A DNA stretch of 64,000 nt from CAZEAP01 sp964510315 (GCA_964510315.1 CAZEAP010000007.1:54948-118947), one strand, 5' to 3'. Shown: positions 48,979 through 58,545, counted from the first letter of the stretch. Notes: generated by a model not told the origin, from the letters alone. Made by a program: numbers and translations.

Positions 48979-50211
48979 GTGAAATACGTCGCCATCTTCC
49001 ATGCCAACCTGAACTACGCCTTCCTGGAACCCTACAAGTACGAACAGGTAATCCGCGCCTCCTACGAGACCATCCTGGACACTTTTCGTGAGGAGTGTCC
49101 GGATGCGCGCTACACCTTCGAGGCCTCCGGTTTCACCATCGAGACCATGGCGGAGGTTTGCCCCGACGTGCTGGAGAAGCTGCAGGAGGCCGTCCGCAGC
49201 GGCAACTGCGAGTTCATGGGCTCACCCTACGCCCACCCCATGCTGGCGAACTTCCCCGAGGAGGACGGCCGACGGGCCAACCAGTTCGCCATGCGCGCCT
49301 ACGAGGAACACCTGGGGTTCCGTCCCGAGAGCGGATGGAACCCGGAATGTTCCTGGATGCAGTACGTTCCCCGGACTTTCCGCGACGTCGGGTTCCGCAA
49401 CCTGACGCTGGACTTCGAATCCTACATGATCTGCACCCATCCGGCCTACGCGGCAGTGGAGCGGAACCCGCGGCGCGACATGTCCTGGGGCGGGGCTCTG
49501 CCCCAGTACGACCTGGAGGCCACCCATCCCGCCCTGCACTTCCCGTTCAAGGACGTGGTGGCGGGCCTGGACGGGTTCTGCCGGAGCGACCGCACCGCCA
49601 ACGAGGCCAACCAGTACTTCCTTGGCAGGCGGCCGCTGAAGGGCTTCATCGACAACGTCCGCAGGTGGAGCGGGGAACGCGACGAGGGCGCCCTGATCGT
49701 CGTGGCCGACGACGCCGAGTACTGCGGAACCACCGGTTACTTCTACGTCAAACACTTCGACCAGTACGACAAGAGCTTCTCAATAGACCCCGACGCCGGC
49801 GAGAAGCTGGAAGCCATGGTCAAGGCCGTCCTCGAGCTGGGGCCGATGATTACCTTCGGGGAGGCCTGCGAGCTGCCTCCGGTGGAAGAGAACTACTTCG
49901 TGGAGGACCGCTTCGCCTGGCACCGAACTTATGCGGACGTCTGGGCCGGCACGCCGGAGTCGCGGCGGCTCGATCCAGTCATAGGGGAACTCCGCGGGGA
50001 GCTTCGGGAGCTTCAGCAGCAGGCGGAAACCGAGGACCACGCGGAACTTGTGGAGCGCTGCTGGTTCCACCTGACCTGCGCGGAGAACTCGGATGGGCGC
50101 TGGCCCCCACCCCCGGCCAGAACCTGTCCGTTCAACGTCCGATGGGTCGAAGACCACATCGAGCGGGTGCGGGAGTGCCTGGAGCAGCTGCGGGAAGGGC
50201 TGGAGAGCTGA
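48979..50211 (+). CDS. Glycoside hydrolase family 57-like protein
   Basis: 410 residues from GTG at 48979 with GGAG upstream. GH57-type features: FHANLNYAFLEP at the start (HAN where the family has HQP), GNCEFMGSPYAHPMLANF (residues about 75-92), and the nucleophile motif WNPECSW with Glu123. VVADDAEYCG near residue 235 matches the region of the general acid. GH57 enzymes are alpha-amylases, 4-alpha-glucanotransferases or branching enzymes in the cytoplasm. Substrate unknown. The C-terminal helical region (about residues 320-410) is typical of the family's accessory part. It lies downstream of the URO-D gene in the same unit. Confidence 0.75.
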   Translation: MKYVAIFHANLNYAFLEPYKYEQVIRASYETILDTFREECPDARYTFEASGFTIETMAEVCPDVLEKLQEAVRSGNCEFMGSPYAHPMLANFPEEDGRRANQFAMRAYEEHLGFRPESGWNPECSWMQYVPRTFRDVGFRNLTLDFESYMICTHPAYAAVERNPRRDMSWGGALPQYDLEATHPALHFPFKDVVAGLDGFCRSDRTANEANQYFLGRRPLKGFIDNVRRWSGERDEGALIVVADDAEYCGTTGYFYVKHFDQYDKSFSIDPDAGEKLEAMVKAVLELGPMITFGEACELPPVEENYFVEDRFAWHRTYADVWAGTPESRRLDPVIGELRGELRELQQQAETEDHAELVERCWFHLTCAENSDGRWPPPPARTCPFNVRWVEDHIERVRECLEQLREGLES

Positions 50212-50233
50212 AGGCGATCGGACGAGACAACGC

Positions 50234-50262
50234 TTGCATAGCGGCAGCCTCCCTGTTACAAT
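50234..50262 (+). promoter_or_regulatory. Promoter of the Mth938-like gene
   Basis: TTGCAT (50234-50239), 17 bases, TACAAT (50257-50262). The leader to the ATG at 50400 would be about 130 bases. Confidence 0.65.
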
Positions 50263-50399
50263 CTTAGCGCCGAAGATGGGAGAAGGCCTTCCCAATGCCC
50301 ACCGGGGCGGGCAGCAGAGAAGCCCCCGTACGGCACCGTTGCATTCAGGGCCGGCAGCTCCCATAGATGGGCAGCCAACACTGTCGAGGGGGGACGGGG

Positions 50400-50744
50400 A
50401 TGACTGTGGAGCATTACACGTTCGGCACAATTGTCATCGACGGCAGAACCTACGACTCCGACGTGGTCATCTGGCCGGAGGGGGTGGACGATTCCTGGTG
50501 GCGGGTCGAGGGGCACAGGGTCTGCACCGAAGATCTGGAGCCGATCCTGAACAAGAACCCCGACGTCGTCATCCTGGGAACCGGCGCCTACGGTTCGATG
50601 GCCGTCCCGGACGTTGTCGTCGATTACCTCCGGGGCGAGTGCGAGCAGGTACACGTGAAGCCCACCGAAGACGCCTGCTCGCTGTACAACGAGCTGGCGA
50701 GCGGAACCCGGCGAGTGGTCGCCGGCCTCCACCTGACCTGCTGA
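50400..50744 (+). CDS. Mth938-like (DUF498) domain protein
   Basis: 114 residues from ATG at 50400; a longer in-frame start at 50367 lacks conserved sequence. Family pattern: YTFGTIVIDGRTYDSDVVIW, WWRVEGHRVCTEDLEPILNKNPDVVILGTGAYG and VHVKPTEDACSLYNELASGTRRVVAGLHLTC. The family includes the human complex I assembly factor NDUFAF3; bacterial members have no firm role. It is a single gene with its own promoter and long leader, converging on purC. Confidence 0.88.
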   Translation: MTVEHYTFGTIVIDGRTYDSDVVIWPEGVDDSWWRVEGHRVCTEDLEPILNKNPDVVILGTGAYGSMAVPDVVVDYLRGECEQVHVKPTEDACSLYNELASGTRRVVAGLHLTC

Positions 50745-50750
50745 GGACGC

Positions 50751-51656
50751 TCAGTCGGCGGGGGACGTGCCGGTGAGGGCGCGACAGGCTTCCAGGTATT
50801 TCTCCGCCGTTTTGTGCGTGACCTCCTCCGGCAGGGAAGGCGCCGGCGGTTGGTGATCCCAGCCCGATTCGTCCAGCCAGTCCCGAACGTACTGCTTGTC
50901 ATAGGAGAACTGCGGGCCACCCGGCTCGTAGGTGTCGGCTGGCCAGAAGCGCGAGGAATCCGGCGTCAGCACCTCGTCAATGAGGGTCAGGACGCCGTCC
51001 ACGCGCCCCCATTCGAACTTGGTGTCCGCAATGATGATGCCCCTCTCCGATGCGTAATCCGAAGCATTGCCGTAAAGCGCCAGCGAGCGCCTCCGTATCT
51101 CCGCCGCGAGGGGCGCCCCCAGGATGCTCTCCATGCGTCCGAAGGTGATATTCTCGTCGTGGCCCGACTCGGCCTTGGTGGCGGGGGTAAAGACGGGCTC
51201 GGGCAGCTTCTCCCCCTGCTCCAGACCCGGGGGAAGTTCGATGCCGCAAATGGTGCCCTCACGCCGATGCGAACGCCAGGCCGACCCGGCCAGGTAACCC
51301 CGAACAACACACTCCACGGGCAGCACCTCGGCCCGGCTGACCAGCATGGTACGTCCGGCCAGCAGGTCGGCGTGGCGCGCCACAGCGTCGCCCATCTGGT
51401 CGACGGCGGTTGTGATGAGGTGGTGGGGTGTGATCTCCGAGAGGTAGTCCAGCCAGAACTCCGTCAGGTGGGTCAACACTTTCCCCTTCCAGGGGATCGC
51501 GCTGCCGAGCACGCTGTCGTAGGCGCTGATGCGGTCGGTCGTCACGATGAGCAGTTGGGAATCCAGGTCGTACATATCGCGGACCTTCCCCCGGTTGAGG
51601 AGTTTCAGCCCCTCCAGGTCCGTCTCGACTATCGGCTCCGGCCACTGTTTACTCAT
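50751..51656 (-). CDS. purC: SAICAR synthetase
   Basis: 301 residues from ATG at 51656, overlapping the gyrA stop by 8 bases. Conserved PurC segments: LLNRGKVRDMYDL (ATP site), LLIVTTDRISAYDSVLGSAIPWKGKVLTHL, ECVVRGYLAGSAWRSH, EPVFTPATKAESGHDENITF and the metal site IIIADTKFEWG, LIDEVLTPDSSRFW. It is the seventh to eighth step of purine synthesis, joining aspartate to CAIR. It is the last gene of the dnaN-dciA-gyrB-gyrA-purC operon. Confidence 0.95.
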   Translation of the reverse strand: MSKQWPEPIVETDLEGLKLLNRGKVRDMYDLDSQLLIVTTDRISAYDSVLGSAIPWKGKVLTHLTEFWLDYLSEITPHHLITTAVDQMGDAVARHADLLAGRTMLVSRAEVLPVECVVRGYLAGSAWRSHRREGTICGIELPPGLEQGEKLPEPVFTPATKAESGHDENITFGRMESILGAPLAAEIRRRSLALYGNASDYASERGIIIADTKFEWGRVDGVLTLIDEVLTPDSSRFWPADTYEPGGPQFSYDKQYVRDWLDESGWDHQPPAPSLPEEVTHKTAEKYLEACRALTGTSPAD

Positions 51657-54123
51657 CCGCGTCTCCTTCCGGCTCTTCCCGTTGTTCTGGCTCCTCTTCC
51701 TGTTCCGGCGTGACGACGGCCACGCCCCCGACGGCATCCTCCCTGCCCGTCTCCACAAGCTTGACCCCCTGAGTGTTCCGGCCCACGCAACTGATTGAGC
51801 TGACGGGTATGCGCACGATCATGCCCTGCGCGGTCACCAGGATGAGTCCCTGCTCTTCGCTCACTTCCCGCATCGCCACCACGGGCCCGTTGCGGTCGGT
51901 GGTTTTAATGTCAATCAGGCCGAGTCCGCCGCGTCTCTGCCGGCTGTAGTCTTCGAAGTTCGTGCGCTTGCCGTAGCCGTTCTCGCAGATGGTGAGCGCT
52001 TTGGTCCCTTCCCGGACCAGGGCCATGTCGACGACCAGATCATCTTCCCGCAGGCGTATGCCGCGCACGCCGGCGGCCGTCCGGCCCATGGGGCGCACGT
52101 CGTCCTCGTGGAACCGTATGGCCTGGCCCCCCCGGCTGCCGAGCATGACCTCGTCGTCCCCGGTGGTTTTGCGGACCCTGACGAGCCGGTCCCCTTCGGC
52201 CAGGTCGAGGGCGATGATCCCCCCCGTGCGACGCTTGCCGAAGGCGTCCAGGCGCGTCTTCTTCACCTTGCCGGAGGCGGTCGCCATCAGCAGGTAGCCC
52301 TCTTGCTCGAACTCGCTGACGGGGATGACCCCGCTTATGTTCTCCCCCTCCTGCAACTGAAGGATGTTCACCAGGGCCCTGCCCCTGGCGGTGCGCTGCA
52401 TCTCCGGAATCATGAAGACCTTCAGCCAGTAGGCCAGCCCCTGGTCGGTGAAGAACATGATGTAGTCATGGGTGGAGGCCAGGAAGACGTGGCTGATGAA
52501 GTCGTCCTCGGTGAGGTCGGCGCCGATGACACCCTTCCCGCCCCGGCCCTGCGCCCGGAAGGTGTCGGGTGTGTGGCGTTTGACGTAGCCCCGGTGGCTG
52601 ACCGTGACCAGCACCTGCTCCTCGGGGATGAGGTCTTCCCTCTGCAGGATGGTGGCTTCCCCGGTGATGGAAGTGCGGCGGTCGTCGCCGTACCGGTCAC
52701 GGACCTCCTCCAGGTCCTCCCGGATTATGGCCTCAACCTTTGCCCGGTCCGCGAGTATCTCACTGTATTCGGCGATCTTCTCCTGCAGGTCCTCGTACTC
52801 CTGTTCGATCTTCAGCCTTTCCAGGCCGACCAGGCTGCGCAGGCGCATGCTGATGATGGCGTCAACCTGCCGCTCGGTCAGGTCGTAGGAGTCCATCAGT
52901 TGCTGGCGGGCCTCCTTGACTTCGTCGCTGGAGCGGACGATCTCGATCACGTCGTCGATGTTCAGCAGCGCCACCTTGAGGCCCTGGACGACATGCGCGC
53001 GGTCCTCGGCCTGGCGTTTCAGATAATCGGTGCGCCGCCGGATTACCTCCACCCTGTGCTCCAGGTAGTATTGCAGCACCTCCTTGATGCTGAGCGTTTC
53101 AGGCCGGCCGTCCACGATGGCAATCAGGATGATGCTGACGGTGCTCTGGAGGGGCGTGTGCTGGAACAACTGGTTGAGGACTACGTCTTCATCGGCGTCC
53201 CGTTTCAGCTCGATCACGATGCGCGTGCCGCTCTTGTCGCTTTCGTTACGGATGTCACGAACGTCCTGGACTCTTTCGGCCTGGACTGCGCCGGCGATCC
53301 TCTCCACGAGCCGGTCGCGGTCGACGTGGTAGGGGGCTTCGGTGACAACGATGCTGCGGCGCCCCTCCCTGACCTCCTCGGGCTCCGTGCGCGCCCGGAG
53401 AGTGGTGGTGCCCCGGCCGGTGGCATAGCCGTCGTAGACGCCCTGCTGGCCGCAGATCATGCCGCCGGTGGGGAAGTCCGGGCCGGGAATGATCTCCATC
53501 AGTTCCCGCACGGTGATCTCGGGGTTCTCCATCACGGCGATGGCGCCGTCGCAGACCTCCCGCAGGTTGTGGGGCGGCACGCTGGTCGACATGCCCACGG
53601 CGATTCCGGTGGCACCGTTGGCCAGCAGGCAGGGGAAGCGGGCGGGCAGCACGGCCGGCTCCTGCCGCGTGCCGTCGTAGTTGTCCAGGAAGTCCACCGT
53701 TTCCTGCTTAAGGTCACGCAGCAGCTCCATCCCGACCGAGCTGAGGCGGGCTTCGGTGTAACGCTGAGCGGCGGGGGGGTCGCCGTCCATCGAGCCGAAG
53801 TTGCCCTGGCTGTCGATCAGCGGATATCGGGTGCTGAAGGGCTGGGCGAGGCGCACGAGGGTATCGTAAATGGCCGTCTCGCCGTGAGGGTGGTAATTAC
53901 CGTGGACGTCGCCGACGATCTTGCCGCACTTCCTGGTCTTCGATCGAGGTCCCAGGTCCAGCTCGTCCATGCTGACAAGGATTCGCCGCTGGACCGGCTT
54001 CAGCCCGTCGCGCACATCGGGCAGGGCGCGGCTGACGATCACGCTCATCGCGAACGTCAGGTACGCGTCTTTCATCTCCTCTTCGATGAGGAGTTCCTCG
54101 ACCGATCCGAGTTCCTCTGCCAT
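51649..54123 (-). CDS. gyrA: DNA gyrase subunit A
   Basis: 824 residues. The winged-helix catalytic part has the active Tyr in AAQRYTEARLS (near residue 120). The quinolone-determining region reads HPHGETAIYDTLVRLAQPF, where E. coli has HPHGDSAVYDT; the Ser83 position is Thr, a natural variant also known in wild-type strains of other bacteria. The C-terminal beta-pinwheel starts around residue 500 with the GyrA-box-like QGRGGKGVIGA. Subunit A breaks and rejoins DNA in supercoiling. Preceded by gyrB (72 bases) and overlapping purC. The Asp/Glu-rich tail is short. Confidence 0.96.
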   Translation of the reverse strand: MAEELGSVEELLIEEEMKDAYLTFAMSVIVSRALPDVRDGLKPVQRRILVSMDELDLGPRSKTRKCGKIVGDVHGNYHPHGETAIYDTLVRLAQPFSTRYPLIDSQGNFGSMDGDPPAAQRYTEARLSSVGMELLRDLKQETVDFLDNYDGTRQEPAVLPARFPCLLANGATGIAVGMSTSVPPHNLREVCDGAIAVMENPEITVRELMEIIPGPDFPTGGMICGQQGVYDGYATGRGTTTLRARTEPEEVREGRRSIVVTEAPYHVDRDRLVERIAGAVQAERVQDVRDIRNESDKSGTRIVIELKRDADEDVVLNQLFQHTPLQSTVSIILIAIVDGRPETLSIKEVLQYYLEHRVEVIRRRTDYLKRQAEDRAHVVQGLKVALLNIDDVIEIVRSSDEVKEARQQLMDSYDLTERQVDAIISMRLRSLVGLERLKIEQEYEDLQEKIAEYSEILADRAKVEAIIREDLEEVRDRYGDDRRTSITGEATILQREDLIPEEQVLVTVSHRGYVKRHTPDTFRAQGRGGKGVIGADLTEDDFISHVFLASTHDYIMFFTDQGLAYWLKVFMIPEMQRTARGRALVNILQLQEGENISGVIPVSEFEQEGYLLMATASGKVKKTRLDAFGKRRTGGIIALDLAEGDRLVRVRKTTGDDEVMLGSRGGQAIRFHEDDVRPMGRTAAGVRGIRLREDDLVVDMALVREGTKALTICENGYGKRTNFEDYSRQRRGGLGLIDIKTTDRNGPVVAMREVSEEQGLILVTAQGMIVRIPVSSISCVGRNTQGVKLVETGREDAVGGVAVVTPEQEEEPEQREEPEGDADE

Positions 54124-54195
54124 CTGCCGTCGCCTTCCGTGGTAGTTGTAAAGTCTCTTCGGAGGTCCAGGGGTCTTGCCGCCGGGGCAACGCCC

Positions 54196-56676
54196 TCACA
54201 CGTCCAGGTTCTTCACCTCCAGGGCGTGCCGCTCAATGAACTCGCGGCGGCTCTGGACGTCTTTGCCCGCGAGGATGCTGAAGTACTTGTCCGCCCGGAC
54301 GGCGTCTCCGATGGTCACTCGGACCAGGCGGCGGGTCTCAGGGTCCAGGGTGGTTTTGGCGAGTTCGGATGCGTCCATCTCGCCCAGACCCTTGTAACGC
54401 TGAATATCAAGCCCCTGCCGGCCCAAGCCCCCGACTGCGGGTACAACCCCTGCGAGCGATGAGAGCGATGTCTCGCTTCCGTTCGCCCGTATGGTGAACG
54501 GTTCCTCCGGCGCCTCCTCGGGCGGCTCGTACAAGTAGGATATGGGCACCCCGTAGTCCTCTATCTTTTCGACGAGCGCCTCCAGCCGCGGGGCTTCCTC
54601 GAACCGGACGGGCCGAACGGTGTTTCTCCAGTCATCCGGCTCCTCCGCGCCAAACTCGTCCCGCTCTATCAGCCGCAGGTCCTGCCCGTCCGCGGCCAGT
54701 TCGGCGCGCAGGTCCCTGATAAAGTGGTCGTACTCCTCTTCGGTGTAAAACAGGTGCTCGTGCTCTTCGTACTCTCCGTCCACGTGGACGACACGGTATC
54801 GTGGGAACGAAGCGCCCTCCTCATCGCGCCGCTGTGCCAGATAGCGGCTGAACGCCATGCCCTGCATCTGTATTCGATCCACAACACTGCCCAGCTCCGC
54901 CAACTCCTCCACGAGCCCGGAGAACGCCTCTTCCTCAAGGCGACCCTTCCGCCCGCCATTGAGCTGATACTGGAGAGACGCGTCTTCGGTACCCAGGCTG
55001 AGCAGGGCGCGCTGCAGCGCACGATCATCGTGGATGTACTGCTCCTTGCCCTTGCGCTTGACGCGGTAAAGCGGTGGTTGAGCGATGTAAATATGGCCGC
55101 GCTCCACCAGTTCCGGCATCTGTCGGAAGAAGAAGGTCAGCAGCAGCGTCCGGATGTGGGCTCCGTCGATGTCAGCGTCGGTCATGATGATAATCTTGCC
55201 GTACCGCAGCGCGTCAGCGTCGAACACTTCCTGCCCGATTCCCGTGCCGAGCGCCGTCACGAGGGAGCGTATCTCGTTGTTGCTGAGCATCTTGTCGACG
55301 CGGGCCTTCTCGACGTTGAGGATGACGCCACGCAGGGGGAGAATAGCCTGGAAACGGCGGTCTCTTCCCATGCTGGCCGTCCCGCCCGCGCTCTGGCCCT
55401 CGACGATAAAAAGCTCCGTGTTGTCGGCATCTCGGCTGGAACAGTCCCGGAGTTTCCCCGGCAGGCCGGTCTCCGTCAGGGCTCCCTTACGCCGGGTCAG
55501 CTCCCTGGCCTTGCGCGCCGCCTCGCGTGCCCGGGCGGCGTCGAGTGCCTTGCTGACTATCGCTCTGGCGGAACCCGGGTTCTCTTCGCAGTAGGTACCG
55601 AGTTTCTCGTTGACGACTTGTTCCACGACACCGCCGATGTTCCGGTTGCCCAGCCGTGTCTTGGTCTGTCCCTCGAACTGTGGCTCCGGCAGTTTAACGC
55701 TGACCACCGCCGTCAGCCCTTCCCGGTAGTCGCGGCCACCGGGCGTGGCATCGCCCAGGTGACCCTCGTCCCTGCCCCATGCATTGAAGGTCCTGGTGAG
55801 CGCACTCCGCAGGCCGGTCAGGTGAGTGCCGCCCTCGACGGTATTGATGTTGTTGGCAAAGGAGAAGACGTTCTCGTTGTATCCCGCGTTGTATTGAAAG
55901 GCCACTTCGCAGAAGACGCCGTCATCTTCGTGCTCGACGTGGATCACGTCGTCGTGGAGGGGTTCTTTGCCCTCGTTTAGATACTCAACGAACTCCCGAA
56001 TGCCACCCTCGTAGTAGAAAACTTCCTCGCGCCCCTCCAGCTCGTCGGAAACAGCGATCCTGACCCCACTGTTGAGGAAGGCCAGCTCGCGCAGGCGCCG
56101 GGTCACCAGGTCCCATCGGAATTCCGTGGTCTCGAAGACGTCGGTGTCCGCCTTAAACCGAATGCGCGTTCCCCGTCGGTTCGTGGTGCCCCGGTTTTCC
56201 ACCGGTGTCTGGGGCTCACCCCGCACGTAGCGCTGGAAGAACACGTGGCCGTCGCGCCAGACCTCCGCCTCCAGCCATTCACTTAGCGCGTTCACGCAGG
56301 AAACACCCACGCCGTGCAGGCCGGCGGAGACCTTATAGCTGTTGTGATCGAACTTCCCGCCGGCGTTCAGGGTCGTCATCACCACTTCCAGGGCTGGTTT
56401 GCCCTCCTCGGGGTGGACCTCGACGGGGATGCCGCTGCCGTTGTCGGTAACGGAGATGCTGCCGTCGGAGTGGAGGCGCACGTGGATGCGGTCGCAACGA
56501 CCGGCCATGGCCTCGTCGACGGCGTTTGCTATGACCTCTTCGGCAAGCTGGTGCAGACCTCTACTCGCCGTATCGCCGATATACATGGCTGGTCTCAGGC
56601 GTACGTGCTCGATGCCCCCGAGGACGCGAATGGACTCGGCGTCGTAGGCCTCCTGCTGTTGTGGTCGATCGCTCAT
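54196..56676 (-). CDS. gyrB: DNA gyrase subunit B
   Basis: 826 residues, the longer type with an insertion in the C-terminal half. GHKL ATPase domain: LRPAMYIGDTASRGLHQLAEEVIANAVDEA, ITVTDNGSGIPVEVH-like box, YKVSAGLHGVGVSCVNALSEWL. TOPRIM: LFIVEGQSAGGTASMGRDRRFQAILPLRG and IIMTDADIDGAHIRTLLLTFF. The C-terminus ends with RYKGLGEMDASELAKTTLDPETR. Its start ATGA overlaps the dciA stop (56673-56676). Confidence 0.96.
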   Translation of the reverse strand: MSDRPQQQEAYDAESIRVLGGIEHVRLRPAMYIGDTASRGLHQLAEEVIANAVDEAMAGRCDRIHVRLHSDGSISVTDNGSGIPVEVHPEEGKPALEVVMTTLNAGGKFDHNSYKVSAGLHGVGVSCVNALSEWLEAEVWRDGHVFFQRYVRGEPQTPVENRGTTNRRGTRIRFKADTDVFETTEFRWDLVTRRLRELAFLNSGVRIAVSDELEGREEVFYYEGGIREFVEYLNEGKEPLHDDVIHVEHEDDGVFCEVAFQYNAGYNENVFSFANNINTVEGGTHLTGLRSALTRTFNAWGRDEGHLGDATPGGRDYREGLTAVVSVKLPEPQFEGQTKTRLGNRNIGGVVEQVVNEKLGTYCEENPGSARAIVSKALDAARAREAARKARELTRRKGALTETGLPGKLRDCSSRDADNTELFIVEGQSAGGTASMGRDRRFQAILPLRGVILNVEKARVDKMLSNNEIRSLVTALGTGIGQEVFDADALRYGKIIIMTDADIDGAHIRTLLLTFFFRQMPELVERGHIYIAQPPLYRVKRKGKEQYIHDDRALQRALLSLGTEDASLQYQLNGGRKGRLEEEAFSGLVEELAELGSVVDRIQMQGMAFSRYLAQRRDEEGASFPRYRVVHVDGEYEEHEHLFYTEEEYDHFIRDLRAELAADGQDLRLIERDEFGAEEPDDWRNTVRPVRFEEAPRLEALVEKIEDYGVPISYLYEPPEEAPEEPFTIRANGSETSLSSLAGVVPAVGGLGRQGLDIQRYKGLGEMDASELAKTTLDPETRRLVRVTIGDAVRADKYFSILAGKDVQSRREFIERHALEVKNLDV

Positions 56677-57026
56677 TCCAACCTTTCTTCACCACCCTTG
56701 GGGCCTTTCTGCAGACGGAACCGAAGGCTCGCTACGTCACGCCCTCCGTCAGCCCCCTGCAGGGAAGACAGGATTTGCTCTTTCATATAGTTGTTCAGTT
56801 CGTGCAGCAGCGCCGGGGAGTCTACCTCCACCACCACCTCACCATTTTTCATGGAGCGGACTCGCGTGCGTCCGGCGATCCGCTCTCCCACCGCAGCGGT
56901 CCAGGCGCGGCGGAGACCGGCATATTTGCCCTTCTCGTAGAACTTCTTGCGCCGAAGCAGCTTTCTGGCTATCTCACCCAGTTTCCGTGCCTCTGGCCGC
57001 TGTCGTTCGTACGCCGCCGCGCTCAT
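56673..57026 (-). CDS. dciA: DciA-like (DUF721) helicase-loader family protein
   Basis: 117 residues from ATG at 57026, which overlaps the dnaN stop as ATGA. DUF721 pattern: AGLRRAWTAAVGERIAGRTRVRSMKNGEVVVEVDSPALLHELNNYMKEQILSSL. In species without DnaC or DnaI, DciA interacts with the replicative helicase DnaB at replication start. Its place between dnaN and gyrB, with both overlaps, is typical of origin-proximal operons. Confidence 0.88.
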   Translation of the reverse strand: MSAAAYERQRPEARKLGEIARKLLRRKKFYEKGKYAGLRRAWTAAVGERIAGRTRVRSMKNGEVVVEVDSPALLHELNNYMKEQILSSLQGADGGRDVASLRFRLQKGPKGGEERLE

Positions 57027-58135
57027 GCCGGGGCCTCTTCCCGGATAACCGGGCTGACCACGTAGGTGAAGTCCAATCCGCCCTTCAGCACGCAAGGGGT
57101 CCGTCGATCCGTAAACCTCATCTTTACCATGTCCCGTTCCACGATAGAGAGCACGTCTTCGAGGTATTCCGGATTGAAAGCGATATTCGCCTCTTCCTCT
57201 TCGTACTCGAGAGGCACTTTTACCTCGGCCTGCCCGACGTCTGACGACTCGGCGGTGATCGCGAGGCCCTCGGAGGAGAAGCGGAACTCCACCACTCTGG
57301 TTTCCTCGGTGGTCATGTAGCGAGCCCTGCGAACGGCGTTGAGAAGGACGCCGGTGGGAAGTTGCACCTTTATCTTGCTCTCGGTCGGGATGACCTCCCG
57401 ATAGTTGGGGAACTGGCCTTCTACGAGCTGGCAGACCAGGCGCCCGGCGTCATTCTGCGCGACGAATCGGCCCTCAGACAGCCCGAAGCGTACAGTCTCG
57501 TCGCCGTAATCGGCCAGCCGGGCCAGTTGCTCGAACCCCGCCCGCATCACAATGAACTCTTCCTGGAGGTCTGTGGGGTTGCTTACCTTCTTCTTTACGT
57601 GGGCCAGGCGGGCTCCGTCCGCCGCCACCAGCTCAAGCGTGTTTTCGGCGCCCAGGACACAAAAGACGCCGTGAAGAGCGTAACGCCCCTTCTCTTGGGC
57701 AGTGGCAAACACCGTTCGTCGAACCATGTACTTCAGCACGTCGGCATCGATCTCAATCACATTATCGACCGGTAATTCCGGCAGCGGTGGGAAGTCAGCG
57801 GGGTCTTCTCCCAGTATGCGAAAGTGGCTGTCTTCGGTCTCAATGGTTACCGCACCGTCGTCCTCCTTAAGGGTCACTTGTTCGTCGGGAGTAGCGCCGA
57901 CCACCGGCGATATCCTGTCGTGGGGGAGAAGAGCCGCTCCCTCGCGTTCGATTTCTACATCCGCAATGCTCAACGTCAGGCCGACCTCCAGGTCAGTCCC
58001 TGACAGGTGGAGGTGTTCCCCGTCGGCTTCGAGCTTCACGTGTCGATAGAGCGGCTGCTGAGTTCCCGTTCCCACGACGCCGCTCAGCCGCTGAAGTGCC
58101 TGGTGCAAAGCGTCCTTGCTCGCTACGATCTTCAT
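57023..58135 (-). CDS. dnaN: DNA polymerase III beta subunit (sliding clamp)
   Basis: 370 residues, the size of bacterial beta clamps, with three DnaN domains (about residues 1-120, 128-245, 247-368). Recognisable segments: SIADVEIEREGAALLPHDRISPVV, VRRTVFATAQEKGRYALHGV, FEQLARLADYGDETVRFGLSEGRFVAQND and the C-terminal AFNPEYLEDVLSIV. The family's usual MPMRL tail reads VVSPVIREEAPA here. ATG at 58135 has the Shine-Dalgarno CAGGAG. First gene of the replication operon. The dnaA gene is not adjacent in this window. Confidence 0.95.
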   Translation of the reverse strand: MKIVASKDALHQALQRLSGVVGTGTQQPLYRHVKLEADGEHLHLSGTDLEVGLTLSIADVEIEREGAALLPHDRISPVVGATPDEQVTLKEDDGAVTIETEDSHFRILGEDPADFPPLPELPVDNVIEIDADVLKYMVRRTVFATAQEKGRYALHGVFCVLGAENTLELVAADGARLAHVKKKVSNPTDLQEEFIVMRAGFEQLARLADYGDETVRFGLSEGRFVAQNDAGRLVCQLVEGQFPNYREVIPTESKIKVQLPTGVLLNAVRRARYMTTEETRVVEFRFSSEGLAITAESSDVGQAEVKVPLEYEEEEANIAFNPEYLEDVLSIVERDMVKMRFTDRRTPCVLKGGLDFTYVVSPVIREEAPA

Positions 58136-58398
58136 CGGGCTCTCCTGACCGCACCTTGAGCTATGTTAGTTTAGTACTTCATGTACCTGTACAACGCATA
58201 AAAACACTAAAGCCGCCAAAACCCGCGAAAAGGTGAGCTTTTTTGCTGTAAGCCACTGTTCGTGGAGAGGAAGTGACTTGTGTTACCTCGCTGAGACATC
58301 GTCGGAAAGCTGTCGATAACCTGGCGACGCAACCTCTGGTTACGCGCGGATGTACTCTAACCGGAGTTACAGTCACCGCCTCGCCAGGGTTTCGGCTT

Positions 58399-58451
58399 GT
58401 TTTCGTCGGTTTTCAACGTCCTTCTCGACGTGTTTTCGACACTTTTTCGAC
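58399..58451 (+). repeat. Phased TTTTCGAC-like repeat array
   Basis: Five copies: GTTTTCGTC at 58399, GTTTTCAAC at 58409, CTTCTCGAC at 58421, GTTTTCGAC at 58432 and TTTTTCGAC at 58443. Distances between starts are 10, 12, 11 and 11 bases, so all copies face the same side of the helix, as expected for protein-binding arrays. Confidence 0.6.
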
Positions 58452-58461
58452 GGTCGATCAA

Positions 58462-58485
58462 GTGCTCAGAAGGATCTTTGAGCAC
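58462..58485. repeat. Hairpin flanking the phased array
   Basis: GTGCTCA (58462-58468) and TGAGCAC (58479-58485), a 7-bp perfect stem with a 10-base loop, directly next to the repeat array. Confidence 0.5.
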
Positions 58486-58515
58486 CCATCGTGAAAGCCC
58501 TCGTCAGATATGCTC

Positions 58516-58545
58516 ATTATAGCATCTTTGGCGGCGCACCTGCAA
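58516..58545 (-). promoter_or_regulatory. Possible dnaN operon promoter
   Basis: On the minus strand: TTGCAG (58545-58540), 18 bases, perfect TATAAT (58521-58516). The transcript would run through the hairpin and repeat array, with a leader of about 370 bases to the dnaN start. A closer promoter may exist but was not clear. Confidence 0.45.

Noticed and set aside
53884..53940. GyrA Thr at the Ser83 position as a quinolone-resistance mutation
   Set aside because: Thr at this position is a natural wild-type variant in several bacteria, and the flanking Asp82-to-Glu and Val-to-Ile changes point to lineage difference.
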